This document shows positions 52,660 to 61,247 of a DNA stretch of 64,000 nucleotides, piece by piece. The stretch lies in the NCBI GenBank assembly GCA_050260015.1, contig JBLNBN010000029.1:82032-146031 (forward strand). The letters run 5' to 3'. Origin of the DNA: JBLNBN01 sp050260015 (GTDB taxonomy: Bacteria; Bacteroidota; Ignavibacteria; Kapaibacteriales; UBA2268). The position numbers were made by a program, and so were the translations under genes. Under the pieces are notes generated by a model that saw nothing but the letters and a program-made list of their open reading frames with translations, was not told the origin of the DNA and searched no databases. Positions within the stretch are counted from its first letter, which is position 1. Every line of letters starts with the position of its first letter.

Positions 52660-53734
52660 ATTTAAATGCGGAGGGTTCGGGGAGCGTGTCGATTATGTTT
52701 AAATAGCTCTCGTATCTCTGGACGTCGATCTTACCCTGCTCGAGCGCGTCGAGCACTTTGCATTCCGGCTCGTGGGTATGAGTGCAGGGTTTGTATTTGC
52801 AATCGAGCTGGTAGGGGTAGAAGTCCGGGAACATTAGCGGCAGGTTCTCGCGATCGGCTCCCCAGAGCCCGAATTCGCGAATTCCGGGCGAATCGATTAC
52901 TTCTCCGCCGTCCGGCAGTTCGAATAGCCTCGCGGAGCTCGTCGTGTGCCGCCCCTTCGTAGTGCGCTCGCTTATCTCGCTGACGGCCTGCACCTCGTCG
53001 CCGATTAATGCGTTGAGTATGCTGGATTTACCCGAGCCCGATGGCCCCGAAAGCACGGTTGTTCTATCCCGAACGTAATCGCGCAGCTCCACCATGCCCC
53101 GGTTTTCCAAAACTGAGACATAAAACACCTTAACTCCTAAGGAAGTATAAATTTCCAAGTCTTCCAGTATAATCTCCGGCTCTTCTATCAGGTCCATTTT
53201 ATTTATGCAAAGAGCGGGCTCGATAACCCCGATTTGCGAAGCTATCAGGTAGCGATCAATTAATCGCCGATTATAGAACGGCATCGCGGCCGACATAATT
53301 ATTAAGAGCGAGTCGACGTTGGCGGCGATCACGTGCTGCATATGGGAGTAAAGATTCGCCGTTCTTGAAAGAAAGCTGCGCCTTTCGGCGACCGAAACCA
53401 CCATCCCGGCGGGGAGCCCGGAAGCGGTTGCGTTGTTAACCGAAGTAATGAATCCAACCTCGTCGCCGACGGCCACAAGAGTTGCGTCCTCGTTGCCCGT
53501 TCGTAGCGCGCCCGCGATTACGCATTCGTAGTATTTTTCGACGATCTCCCCGGGCGCGGCTGCATTCGCTTCGGAAAATTCCAGCACGATGGCCGTCTTG
53601 CCAATTAAGCTGACTACCCTTCCGCGGCGCGCCTCGAAATCGCTATCGGGAGACTTTTTCAGAAGCTTCCTTTTAAGCGTTTTTGTCTGCCTGATTGGCG
53701 ATCGCTTGCCGTATTTATCGTCGTAATTCTTCAT
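52658..53734 (-). CDS. rsgA: Ribosome small subunit-dependent GTPase RsgA
   Basis: A 358-residue circularly permuted GTPase that checks late 30S maturation. An N-terminal OB domain is followed by the permuted motifs G4 CINKMDLIEEP, then G1 LSGPSGSGKSSILNALIG and G3 VIDSPGIREFGLW, and a C-terminal zinc site CKYKPCTHTHEPECKV. A longer frame extends to 53794, but homologues and the lysine-rich MKNYDDKYGKRSP start favour the ATG at 53734, leaving room for a divergent promoter. The N-terminus has a basic stretch typical of the family. Confidence 0.94.
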   Translation of the reverse strand: MKNYDDKYGKRSPIRQTKTLKRKLLKKSPDSDFEARRGRVVSLIGKTAIVLEFSEANAAAPGEIVEKYYECVIAGALRTGNEDATLVAVGDEVGFITSVNNATASGLPAGMVVSVAERRSFLSRTANLYSHMQHVIAANVDSLLIIMSAAMPFYNRRLIDRYLIASQIGVIEPALCINKMDLIEEPEIILEDLEIYTSLGVKVFYVSVLENRGMVELRDYVRDRTTVLSGPSGSGKSSILNALIGDEVQAVSEISERTTKGRHTTSSARLFELPDGGEVIDSPGIREFGLWGADRENLPLMFPDFYPYQLDCKYKPCTHTHEPECKVLDALEQGKIDVQRYESYLNIIDTLPEPSAFK

Positions 53735-53770
53735 AATAGACTTCAAAATTAACTTAAAAATTAAAATAAT

Positions 53771-53798
53771 AAAAGTGTGGAAAAAATTGCACACTTTT
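53771..53798. repeat. Inverted repeat in the rsgA-recJ divergent promoter region
   Basis: Perfect 9-base arms AAAAGTGTG (53771-53779) and CACACTTTT (53790-53798) around a 10-base spacer, about midway between the two start codons. The arrangement is that of an operator or a short hairpin. Confidence 0.6.
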
Positions 53799-53810
53799 TT
53801 GTCGATTTTT

Positions 53811-53841
53811 CTTGTTTGTTTGATTTTATTTTGTAAATTTG
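53811..53841 (+). promoter_or_regulatory. Bacteroidota-type promoter of recJ
   Basis: TAAATTTG at 53834-53841 is a full -7 match, 31 bases before the recJ TTG. CTTG at 53811-53814, 19 bases upstream, matches TTTG in three of four positions. Confidence 0.55.
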
Positions 53842-53872
53842 TGGCAAATATTTAAGTAACATTAGGTTCAAA

Positions 53873-55570
53873 TTGAATTATCGTTGGATATTTAAGAATA
53901 ATGATGAATCAACTGTCCACAAATTAGCGAAAAATTTAAAGATACCGAAGAGCCTGGCAAACGTCTTAGCCGCGAGGAATCTTGAGACCATAGAGGACGC
54001 CGAAAAGTTCTTCAAGCCTTCATTGGATGACATCCATGACCCGTTTTTAATGCGGGACATGGATAAAGCCGCCGACCGTACGCTTGAAGCAATAAAGAGG
54101 GGCGAATTAATATGGGTTCACGGAGATTACGACGTAGACGGCACGGCAAGCACGGCGATGGTCTGCCAATTCCTTCGGGAAATCGGCGCGCGCGTGGAGT
54201 ACTATATACCCGATAGATTTCAGGAGGGTTACGGTCTCTCACGCGTTAGTATTCAAACCGGATACGATCGCGGCGCTAAGGTGCTCTTGACAGTTGATGT
54301 CGGAATTACGGCATACGATCAGCTTGAGTTCGCGCTTGGGCTGGGCATGGACACGATTATCTGCGATCATCACGAGCCTGGGGACGAGATCCCGCGGGCG
54401 TTCGCAATTTTGGACCCCGTTTTGCCGGATTGTCCTTATCCGTTTAAATTTCTCGCCGCTTGCGGCGTTACGTTTAAGTTCATACAAGCCATAGCAATGA
54501 AGCTTGGCATACTCGATCGCGCGCTGTCGTACCTGGATTACGTCGCGTTAGCCTCGGCCGCGGACATGGTGCCCCTGCTCGACGAGAATCGTATATTGGT
54601 GCACTACGGGCTAGAATTGCTCAATAGCGCTCCCCGCCCGGGCCTTAAAGGCTTGATCTATTGCACCGGGCTTAAGTCCGGCTCGATTACCGCTATGAAC
54701 ATCATTTACGCGCTCGCGCCGCTGATTAACGCGGCCGGCCGTTTAGGCGACGCTCGTCGTTCAGTTGAAATGATGCTTCAAAGCGATGAAATTGCCTCCT
54801 TCCGAATTGCGCAGGAATTGGAGGAAGAAAATAGGAAGAGAAGGATATTCGACCAACAAACGTTCGAGGAAAGCATACCGATGGCGGAGCGATTCCTCGA
54901 GGACGGTTCGGAACGCGCGCTCGTGCTGCACGCGCCGCACTGGCACGCAGGCGTGATAGGCATAGTCGCCTCGCGCTTAGTCGATAGGTTCCACGTGCCG
55001 ACAGTTCTGCTCACGACTATCGACGGCGTTGCGAAGGGCTCGGCTCGCTCCATTAGCAACTTTGATATTCATGCCGCGCTTAAGAAATGCGAGCGCTTCC
55101 TGACTGAATTCGGCGGGCATAAACATGCCGCCGGGCTCTCGCTCCCGGAAAAGAATATTCCGGCGTTTCGCGAGGCGTTTAACGCGATAGCCAACAGCCA
55201 TATCTCGCGCGATATGCTCGTGCCGGAGATAGTGATAGACAGCGAGCTGAAATTAAACGAACTATCGCCCTTGTTTTTTAAATCCCTCGGAAGATTCGCG
55301 CCGTTCGGCTTTTCGAACAATAAGCCCGTCTTCTTCTCGCGAGGCGTTAAGTCCCTAAACGGCATAAAGATTCTGGGAGGCAATACGATTAAGTTCCGCG
55401 CCTATCAGAATAACTTCGTGATCGACGCCGTAGGGCATAACCTGGCTCATAAAGTCGAGCTATGCAATTACGGCAAGCGATTTTCCGTGGTCTATAATCT
55501 TGAATTTACAAACTCTGCCGGGCAAAAGTCCCCTCAGATAAATATTAAAGACATTAAGCCGGATGATTAA
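53873..55570 (+). CDS. recJ: Single-stranded DNA-specific exonuclease RecJ
   Basis: A 565-residue 5'-3' exonuclease of the DHH family used in mismatch, base-excision and RecF-pathway repair. The DHH domain has HGDYDVDGTASTAM near residue 82, VDVGITAYDQ near 142 and the DHH motif in CDHHEPGDEIP near 165; the DHHA1 domain has the GGHKHAAG motif near 417. It starts with TTG (MNYRWIFKN, as in relatives). It is 3 bases ahead of the nuclease-helicase gene, so the two are in one operon. Confidence 0.94.
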   Translation: MNYRWIFKNNDESTVHKLAKNLKIPKSLANVLAARNLETIEDAEKFFKPSLDDIHDPFLMRDMDKAADRTLEAIKRGELIWVHGDYDVDGTASTAMVCQFLREIGARVEYYIPDRFQEGYGLSRVSIQTGYDRGAKVLLTVDVGITAYDQLEFALGLGMDTIICDHHEPGDEIPRAFAILDPVLPDCPYPFKFLAACGVTFKFIQAIAMKLGILDRALSYLDYVALASAADMVPLLDENRILVHYGLELLNSAPRPGLKGLIYCTGLKSGSITAMNIIYALAPLINAAGRLGDARRSVEMMLQSDEIASFRIAQELEEENRKRRIFDQQTFEESIPMAERFLEDGSERALVLHAPHWHAGVIGIVASRLVDRFHVPTVLLTTIDGVAKGSARSISNFDIHAALKKCERFLTEFGGHKHAAGLSLPEKNIPAFREAFNAIANSHISRDMLVPEIVIDSELKLNELSPLFFKSLGRFAPFGFSNNKPVFFSRGVKSLNGIKILGGNTIKFRAYQNNFVIDAVGHNLAHKVELCNYGKRFSVVYNLEFTNSAGQKSPQINIKDIKPDD

Positions 55571-55573
55571 AGC

Positions 55574-58500
55574 ATGGAAATTACACAGACTAATTCCCAG
55601 ACGAGCTTTGCCGACTCCTTTATCTATGAACTTATCGAGCTTCTAAAAGAAGATTCGGACTACAAGATTAAGCTCCGCAAAGTTAGCGCCCTCAATCGGA
55701 AATTATTCGCCGATTTGACCGGCGGCGCCCCTGTATCGTTAACGACCACCTACGCCCGGATTATATTTGCTTGCGAAATGAGCGGCGCGCCGGAAGAGTT
55801 AAAAAAAGATTTAGTCGCGCTCAACCGAATGGTTTTCGATGAAGTAATAGATTTTGAAAAGGCCGTGGAGTTCGCCTCGGCGACTTTCCTACGAGCCGTC
55901 GAGCACTTCTATACGGCCGCCGCTCCGGCGGAATTTGCCGCCCTCGTCAACCTTGACAGAGGCGCGGCGATACCGGTTAAGAAACGAGCCCCGCAGGAAC
56001 GATTGGACGCCGCGCTCTCGCTCGTCGTTAAGAGCAAAGTTCCCATTATAGGAACGGCCGCTCCCCGCGAAATAGTATGCGAAAGCGACGAATTCGGCGA
56101 AATTACAATCACGATCTCCCACCCTGCGCTGTTCCAATTCTATAACTATTGCTGGCCCTCCGCTACTTTTAACGCTTTTAATCTGAAAGTTGAAGCCGAT
56201 GGTTCCTTCGTTGCCGACTATTACTCGCTGCTCGTGCTGGAACCGGATATATTGGTCGACGTGACGGACGTCGCCGAGTGCTTCCAGACAAACTCCTACG
56301 AGCCGTTCGTCTACTTTATAAAGCAGTTCACCCCGCGCATCTCCACGGAGAAGATGCTCATCGGCAACCTTGTGAATCACTTCTTCGACGAATTGATCAT
56401 GACGGAAAAGGCTACGTTCGACGAGGAATATGAACGCGCGCTGAAGCTGCATCCATTGCAAACTTTGGCGATTTTCGCGCGCAATCCAAACTGCGAGACG
56501 GAAATCAAGAAAGAAGTTAAATGGCACTACGCGCTGATCGCTAACGCGTTAGAAAAGCTTAAGGAATACTTTAAATTTGACTCGGCATGCCTCGAGCCCA
56601 GCTTTATCGTACCCCTCTACGGGCTTACGGGACGGCTCGACGCGATGTTCGAGTCCGCGGAATTCCCGGATCAGAAAAATATAATAGAATTAAAGAGCGG
56701 CACGGCTCCGAATCCGGATTATCAATTCCGGGTCGGTTCGCAAACGCCGATCAAGACGGGCGTCTGGAAGAATCACTTTGCCCAGATAACGCTCTATAAC
56801 CTCCTGCTCGACGGATCGTTCAAGAACCGAACCGGCGTTTCCATGGCGCTTTATTCGAAGGGCGCACCGCCGCTAAGGGACGTGCCCGACGCGCAGATAA
56901 TGAAGCTGCAGACGATGGAAGTGCGCAACTTTATCGTCGCCGCCGAAAAGAGCCTTGGCGCGGGCCGCACGCGGCTATTCCAAAATATACGCCGCGACAA
57001 GCTCCGCGAAAAGCTCCCGCCGTACAATATGCCCGACCTGATAAACTTCGAGAACGGCTACCGCAGGCTCTCGGATCTCGAGCGGGACTATTTCCATTTC
57101 TTCGCAAAGCGCCTCTACCGCGAGCGCTTTTCCCAGCGCGTCGGCTCCGACTCCGACGGGTACGCCTACAGCTCGCTCTGGCGCGAGCCGATTGAGTCCA
57201 AGGTCGATTCCTTCAGCGCGCTCGACGCGTTGAAGATCGATTATAGCGCGAGCGATTTCTCCAGGAATTATATCAAGTTGATCCGCCCGGAGCCGCGAAT
57301 AACCTCGCTCCGAAGAGGCGACATCGTAGCGCTTTACCACGAGGGCTTCGAGGACGGCGCAGGGCGATTCGAGCAGCAAATCCTTCGCGGTTCCATCAAG
57401 CATATCGATGCGGAAAGCGTACTGGTCAGCTTAAGAAATAAGTACTTGCCAAGCTCTTACTTCTTCATAGATCGCAAATGGCGGCTCGAGCCGGATATGA
57501 TCGACGGCGGAGACCGCAGGTTAGTCGGTTCAATGTTCAGCTTCCTTACGGGCAAATCGCCCATGAAGGAATACCTCCTCGGGCAAAAAGAGCCCAGGCT
57601 TGACGAAAGTTTCGATCCCGCCTACGATATGGAGCTCGACGCCGGGCAGAATGAACTATTAAACCGCGCGATTGCCTGCCAGCCCTATTTCTTGCTGCAG
57701 GGGCCTCCCGGAACGGGTAAGACTTCCCTTATGCTGAAGAACCTCGTTCGACGTTACAGCGAGGACCCGGAGGAAATAATTCTCGTTGCCGCGTTCACTA
57801 ACCGCGCCGTAGACGAAATTTGCGAGAAGCTCGATTTAATCCCTTCAAAGCCGAAGTACCTTCGTCTTGGATCGAAGGAATGCACGGACGCCCGCGAACG
57901 CCTATTGCCTGAATTGGCCGAAAAGCTCTCGCTGACGGAGATCCGCACAGAGATATATACGTCCAAGATAATTGTTTCGACCGTTAGCTCGTTATTAGCG
58001 AACCCGGAAATATTCGTTCTTAAGAAATTTACCACCGCTATCATAGACGAGGCTTCGCAGGTGCTGGAACCGCAACTGCTTCCAATCCTTTCGCAAGCGC
58101 GGAAATTTATCCTGATAGGCGACGAAAAGCAGCTGCCGGCAGTAGTTTCGCAGGACTTAACCGAAAACGGCGAAGCTCTGTCGCCCACGCTTTCGACGAT
58201 AGGAGTAACTTCCTTCGCATGCTCCCTGTTCGAACGGCTGCTGCGCAACGCGAAGCGCCGCGGATGGAACTCATGCTACGGTATGCTCAGCAAGCAAGCG
58301 CGGATGCATGTGGACATCCAGGAAATCAGCAATAAGTTCTTCTACGGTTCAAGCCTTGAACCGATGCGCGAATGGCAGCGCGAGCTCGACGCGACGTTTA
58401 ACGGTTCCGAGGGGACGCTCGACGGGGAACTGTCGAGATCCCGGATCGTATTTTACTCCGTGCCGCAGGAGCGCGCATCGAAGGTAAACCGCGCGCAGGC

Positions 58501-58924
58501 CCGCCTCGTAGCGGATATCGCCTCGCTGCTCGCCCGGAAGCTTGGGCACGAGTTTAACGATCGCAGCCTTGGAATAATAGCTCCGTACCGCGCGCAGTGC
58601 TCCGAAATAATAAAAGCCCTGCCGGAGGATTTACGCGGCAAAGCTTTAGTTGATACCGTGGAACGCTTCCAGGGTTCGGAACGCGACACGATAATTATTT
58701 CACTCTCGGTCAACCACGAACGCATGCTTTCAAAGCTTTGCGCCCCGGTGGAAATCGACGGTTCGCTCGTCGACCGAAAGCTGAACGTCGCTATTACGCG
58801 CGCGCGCAAGAGGCTTATCGTGCTCGGCTGCGAGGAGACGCTTTCTAAATCGCCGGTTTACGGCAACCTGATTAATTACATCAAAGAAAACGGAGCCTTT
58901 ATAGAGCGCAACGGTACTATTTGA
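55574..58924 (+). CDS. Dna2-like nuclease-helicase (PD-(D/E)XK plus SF1B helicase)
   Basis: An 1116-residue protein. A RecB-like PD-(D/E)XK nuclease lies at about residues 345-420: LYGLTGRLDAMF, then IIELKSG and, after a gap, the helix QITLYNLLL. The C-terminal helicase, from about 690, has Walker A LLQGPPGTGKTSL near 707, FTNRAVDEI (Ia), AIIDEASQVLEPQLLPIL (II), LIGDEKQLPAVV (III), APYRAQ, ERFQGSERDTIIISLSVN (V) and LNVAITRARKRLIVLG (VI), the Upf1/Dna2 SF1B set. N-terminal ~330 residues are not recognised. Architecture matches Dna2-like proteins; a repair or recombination role beside RecJ is inferred from the operon. Confidence 0.85.
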   Translation: MEITQTNSQTSFADSFIYELIELLKEDSDYKIKLRKVSALNRKLFADLTGGAPVSLTTTYARIIFACEMSGAPEELKKDLVALNRMVFDEVIDFEKAVEFASATFLRAVEHFYTAAAPAEFAALVNLDRGAAIPVKKRAPQERLDAALSLVVKSKVPIIGTAAPREIVCESDEFGEITITISHPALFQFYNYCWPSATFNAFNLKVEADGSFVADYYSLLVLEPDILVDVTDVAECFQTNSYEPFVYFIKQFTPRISTEKMLIGNLVNHFFDELIMTEKATFDEEYERALKLHPLQTLAIFARNPNCETEIKKEVKWHYALIANALEKLKEYFKFDSACLEPSFIVPLYGLTGRLDAMFESAEFPDQKNIIELKSGTAPNPDYQFRVGSQTPIKTGVWKNHFAQITLYNLLLDGSFKNRTGVSMALYSKGAPPLRDVPDAQIMKLQTMEVRNFIVAAEKSLGAGRTRLFQNIRRDKLREKLPPYNMPDLINFENGYRRLSDLERDYFHFFAKRLYRERFSQRVGSDSDGYAYSSLWREPIESKVDSFSALDALKIDYSASDFSRNYIKLIRPEPRITSLRRGDIVALYHEGFEDGAGRFEQQILRGSIKHIDAESVLVSLRNKYLPSSYFFIDRKWRLEPDMIDGGDRRLVGSMFSFLTGKSPMKEYLLGQKEPRLDESFDPAYDMELDAGQNELLNRAIACQPYFLLQGPPGTGKTSLMLKNLVRRYSEDPEEIILVAAFTNRAVDEICEKLDLIPSKPKYLRLGSKECTDARERLLPELAEKLSLTEIRTEIYTSKIIVSTVSSLLANPEIFVLKKFTTAIIDEASQVLEPQLLPILSQARKFILIGDEKQLPAVVSQDLTENGEALSPTLSTIGVTSFACSLFERLLRNAKRRGWNSCYGMLSKQARMHVDIQEISNKFFYGSSLEPMREWQRELDATFNGSEGTLDGELSRSRIVFYSVPQERASKVNRAQARLVADIASLLARKLGHEFNDRSLGIIAPYRAQCSEIIKALPEDLRGKALVDTVERFQGSERDTIIISLSVNHERMLSKLCAPVEIDGSLVDRKLNVAITRARKRLIVLGCEETLSKSPVYGNLINYIKENGAFIERNGTI

Positions 58925-58969
58925 CTTTGAAATATTACTTTAAGCGCGGCGACTTAGCGAGCGTTGCGC

Positions 58970-59278
58970 TTAAAGTTTCAGCATCCGCGCTTCGTCCACG
59001 TAGACGGTTTGCTTTATCCTGAAGAGCGCGAGAACGATCGCCAGCCCGACGGCCGCTTCGGCGGCCGCCACGCTCATGACGAACAGCACGAAGATCTGCC
59101 CGGCTTGCTCGCCGAGAAACGACGAGAAGGAGACGAGCGTCAGGTTGACCGAATTGAGCATCAACTCTATGGACATGAATATAATTATCGCGTTGCGGCG
59201 GGTTACGACGCCCAATGCGCCTATCGTAAAGAGTATAGCCGAAACCGCGAGGTAGTATTCTAATGGTACGTTTTGCAT
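58970..59278 (-). CDS. nuoK: NADH-quinone oxidoreductase subunit K
   Basis: A 102-residue, three-helix inner membrane subunit of complex I, homologous to MrpC. It starts PLEYYLAVSAILFTIGALGV, continues with IIIFMSIELMLNSVNLTLVSF, in which the Glu of the second helix is in the proton path, and ends VAAAEAAVGLAIVLALFR with the second conserved Glu. It follows nuoJ by 9 bases. The normal next gene, nuoL, is absent; the gene converges on the nuclease-helicase gene. Confidence 0.95.
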   Translation of the reverse strand: MQNVPLEYYLAVSAILFTIGALGVVTRRNAIIIFMSIELMLNSVNLTLVSFSSFLGEQAGQIFVLFVMSVAAAEAAVGLAIVLALFRIKQTVYVDEARMLKL

Positions 59279-59287
59279 TTATCCGCC

Positions 59288-59809
59288 TCAATACTTTAAA
59301 TGTTTTTTAGCTAATACGACCGCGCCTATTATAGCCGAAGTGAGCAGTATGCCCACGGCTTCGAACGCGGCGATATGATTCGTATATAGTTCCCTGCCGA
59401 TGGAGGCCGCCGTGCCGATTTCCGCCGAAGCCGCCGAGAGATTATCCGCGCCGTTGGGCGAGGAGAAAAAGAGCGTCATAAAAGCCGTAACGACTCCCGC
59501 GGCGAGTATTCCCGCCAACGCCTGCTTGCCGGCGCGCGCTTCTATGCGGGGAACGCCTTCGCCCTCAGCTCCCAGGTTTAGCAGCATTATTACAAATATA
59601 ACCAGCACCATAATTGCGCCGGCATAAACCAATACCTGCACGACGGCGAGAAACTGCGCGTTGAGCGTCAAGTATAGCCCCGCGAGCATAAAGAAGTGAA
59701 AAATGAGGGACATCGCCGATTTAACCGGATGCCGGGTCGATATTGTGACAAGAGCCGAAGCGACGGCCAGCGCGGATATGATGATAAAAAGTAAAACCTG
59801 CAAACTCAT
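59288..59809 (-). CDS. nuoJ: NADH-quinone oxidoreductase subunit J
   Basis: A 173-residue, five-helix complex I membrane subunit. The family stretch HPVKSAMSLIFHFFMLAGLYLTLNAQFLAVVQVLVYAGAIMVL is at residues 27-70, including the VYAGAIMVLVIFVIMLLN helix. The remaining helices are less conserved as usual. nuoK follows immediately, so this is a nuoJK pair without nuoI upstream or nuoLMN downstream. The gene upstream, an LCP-like protein, ends 60 bases away. Confidence 0.93.
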   Translation of the reverse strand: MSLQVLLFIIISALAVASALVTISTRHPVKSAMSLIFHFFMLAGLYLTLNAQFLAVVQVLVYAGAIMVLVIFVIMLLNLGAEGEGVPRIEARAGKQALAGILAAGVVTAFMTLFFSSPNGADNLSAASAEIGTAASIGRELYTNHIAAFEAVGILLTSAIIGAVVLAKKHLKY

Positions 59810-59869
59810 GGAAAAATCCTTAATCGGTTGCTTAATTAAACTCGATTTAAAGAAGGATATAATTTTCTA

Positions 59870-61237
59870 TTATTGCTTAAGCGTGTCCGCTTCCGGCTCC
59901 CCGCGGAGCTTTTCCTCGGAGTCGAGAGCCTGCCGTACGTAGGCGGCGCGCTCCTTCGAGCCCGAGAGGTAATAGGCCTCGGCGAGCGTCTCGCAGAGCG
60001 ATTTGCGGATTGATTCGCGCTCGCTTTCCGAGGATACCTGCCACCAGGCGCGCTGGTTGAAGTAGGCCTCGAGCCGGCGCGCGGCCGATTTGGGATTCCT
60101 TTTTATCTCTTTATTGGCTTGGGCGACGGCTTGCTTCAAAGTCTTGCTGACCCTATTGGAAATCATATCGCTATTGTTCGCCGCGCCGTCGCGTATGTCG
60201 GGCTGGGCTTTAGCGGAGCGACCGACCACGCGCTTGTAAAGCGAGTCTCGCGTTTGCTCGTTCGCCATATCGAACTCCTGCGCCCTGCCGAGCTTGGGCT
60301 TGAGCCGGACGAACGCTGAATTCTTCGCCCTGGGGAATCCGGACGCTTTAAGCCGGTTATATATATCCTTCGCGACGGGGTAAGTCAAATTCGTCTCCGT
60401 GGCGAGCAGGGCGCCGCGGAGAATTGCTTCCCCCAGCAATCCGTCGAGCAGGCGGAATTTCGTCGTAAGCATCCGGCTAATGAATTGCCCTTGATTAAAG
60501 CTGCGCTGGTAGTCGCCCGTTTGGAAAGATTTCCTGGAGCGAAGCATCCTAAGCGTTTGCACCGCGTCGTTCTTAAATCCCATAAGCTGAAGCAGCGCGA
60601 TGGCCTGCGAGAAGCCGAATTCGACGTAATAATCAATTTTGCCGACGCCCGAGAGACGGGCCAATTCGGAGAGGTAGCGAGATCGTCCTCGGTTTGCAAG
60701 GACGTTGGCAAGGTAGTTCAATCCTGATTCGGCGGGGTAGCCCGCGTTAGCGTTCGCGCCGCGCGGCACGGAAATTATCTCGACTACGCCCGAATCGAGC
60801 CATATCTTTAGGACGTGGTTCGCGTCCGCGTGCGGCGAGGCGGTTCCAAGCCGGCTGTCGACGCCAGTGACGGCTATTATTACTTTCGCGCCGGCGAGCT
60901 TTTGCGGCTGCGGCGCCGGGGCCTTGGAAAGGGAGTCGATGGCGCGGAGAGCCGCGCTGTCCCGCACTGCGGCCTGCCTGTCGAGCTCGGCGAGAGTGGC
61001 CGTGTCGCCCTTGCGTTCGGCCTCGCGGCGTATTTCTGCCTGTTTTTTAGCTTCCTTGGGTGGGATGGCGGCTAAATTCGGATCGAGCTCCAATCCGCCC
61101 GACGCTTCAGTCGGTTGTGATTTTTCCGCCGCTTCGACGGCGCGATGCCATGCGAAGTAGAGGTAACCGCCTGCCGCCGCTAGAATTAGCGCTATAACGC
61201 CAAGCGACCATAAAGCGGCTTTATACCTGGTTCTCAT
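59870..61237 (-). CDS. LCP (LytR-CpsA-Psr)-like membrane-anchored protein
   Basis: A 455-residue protein with one N-terminal membrane helix (about residues 10-30) and a periplasmic remainder. Residues ~110-250 resemble the LCP domain: AVTGVDSRLGTASPHADANHV, EIISVPRGANA, GLNYLANVLAN and KIDYYVEFGFSQAIALLQLMGF line up with the ordinary LLGVDSR, RSDTIM, SIPRDT, KINHAYA and IDYYVKVDF sequences. Several phosphate-binding Arg and Asp positions differ (PRG for PRD). LCP enzymes attach glycans to cell-wall peptidoglycan. The C-terminal ~150 residues are helical and not recognised. Start is the ATG at 61237, ten bases after the RSH gene; a longer frame from 61273 would overlap it. Confidence 0.72.
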   Translation of the reverse strand: MRTRYKAALWSLGVIALILAAAGGYLYFAWHRAVEAAEKSQPTEASGGLELDPNLAAIPPKEAKKQAEIRREAERKGDTATLAELDRQAAVRDSAALRAIDSLSKAPAPQPQKLAGAKVIIAVTGVDSRLGTASPHADANHVLKIWLDSGVVEIISVPRGANANAGYPAESGLNYLANVLANRGRSRYLSELARLSGVGKIDYYVEFGFSQAIALLQLMGFKNDAVQTLRMLRSRKSFQTGDYQRSFNQGQFISRMLTTKFRLLDGLLGEAILRGALLATETNLTYPVAKDIYNRLKASGFPRAKNSAFVRLKPKLGRAQEFDMANEQTRDSLYKRVVGRSAKAQPDIRDGAANNSDMISNRVSKTLKQAVAQANKEIKRNPKSAARRLEAYFNQRAWWQVSSESERESIRKSLCETLAEAYYLSGSKERAAYVRQALDSEEKLRGEPEADTLKQ

Positions 61238-61247
61238 GTCCCGTCGC

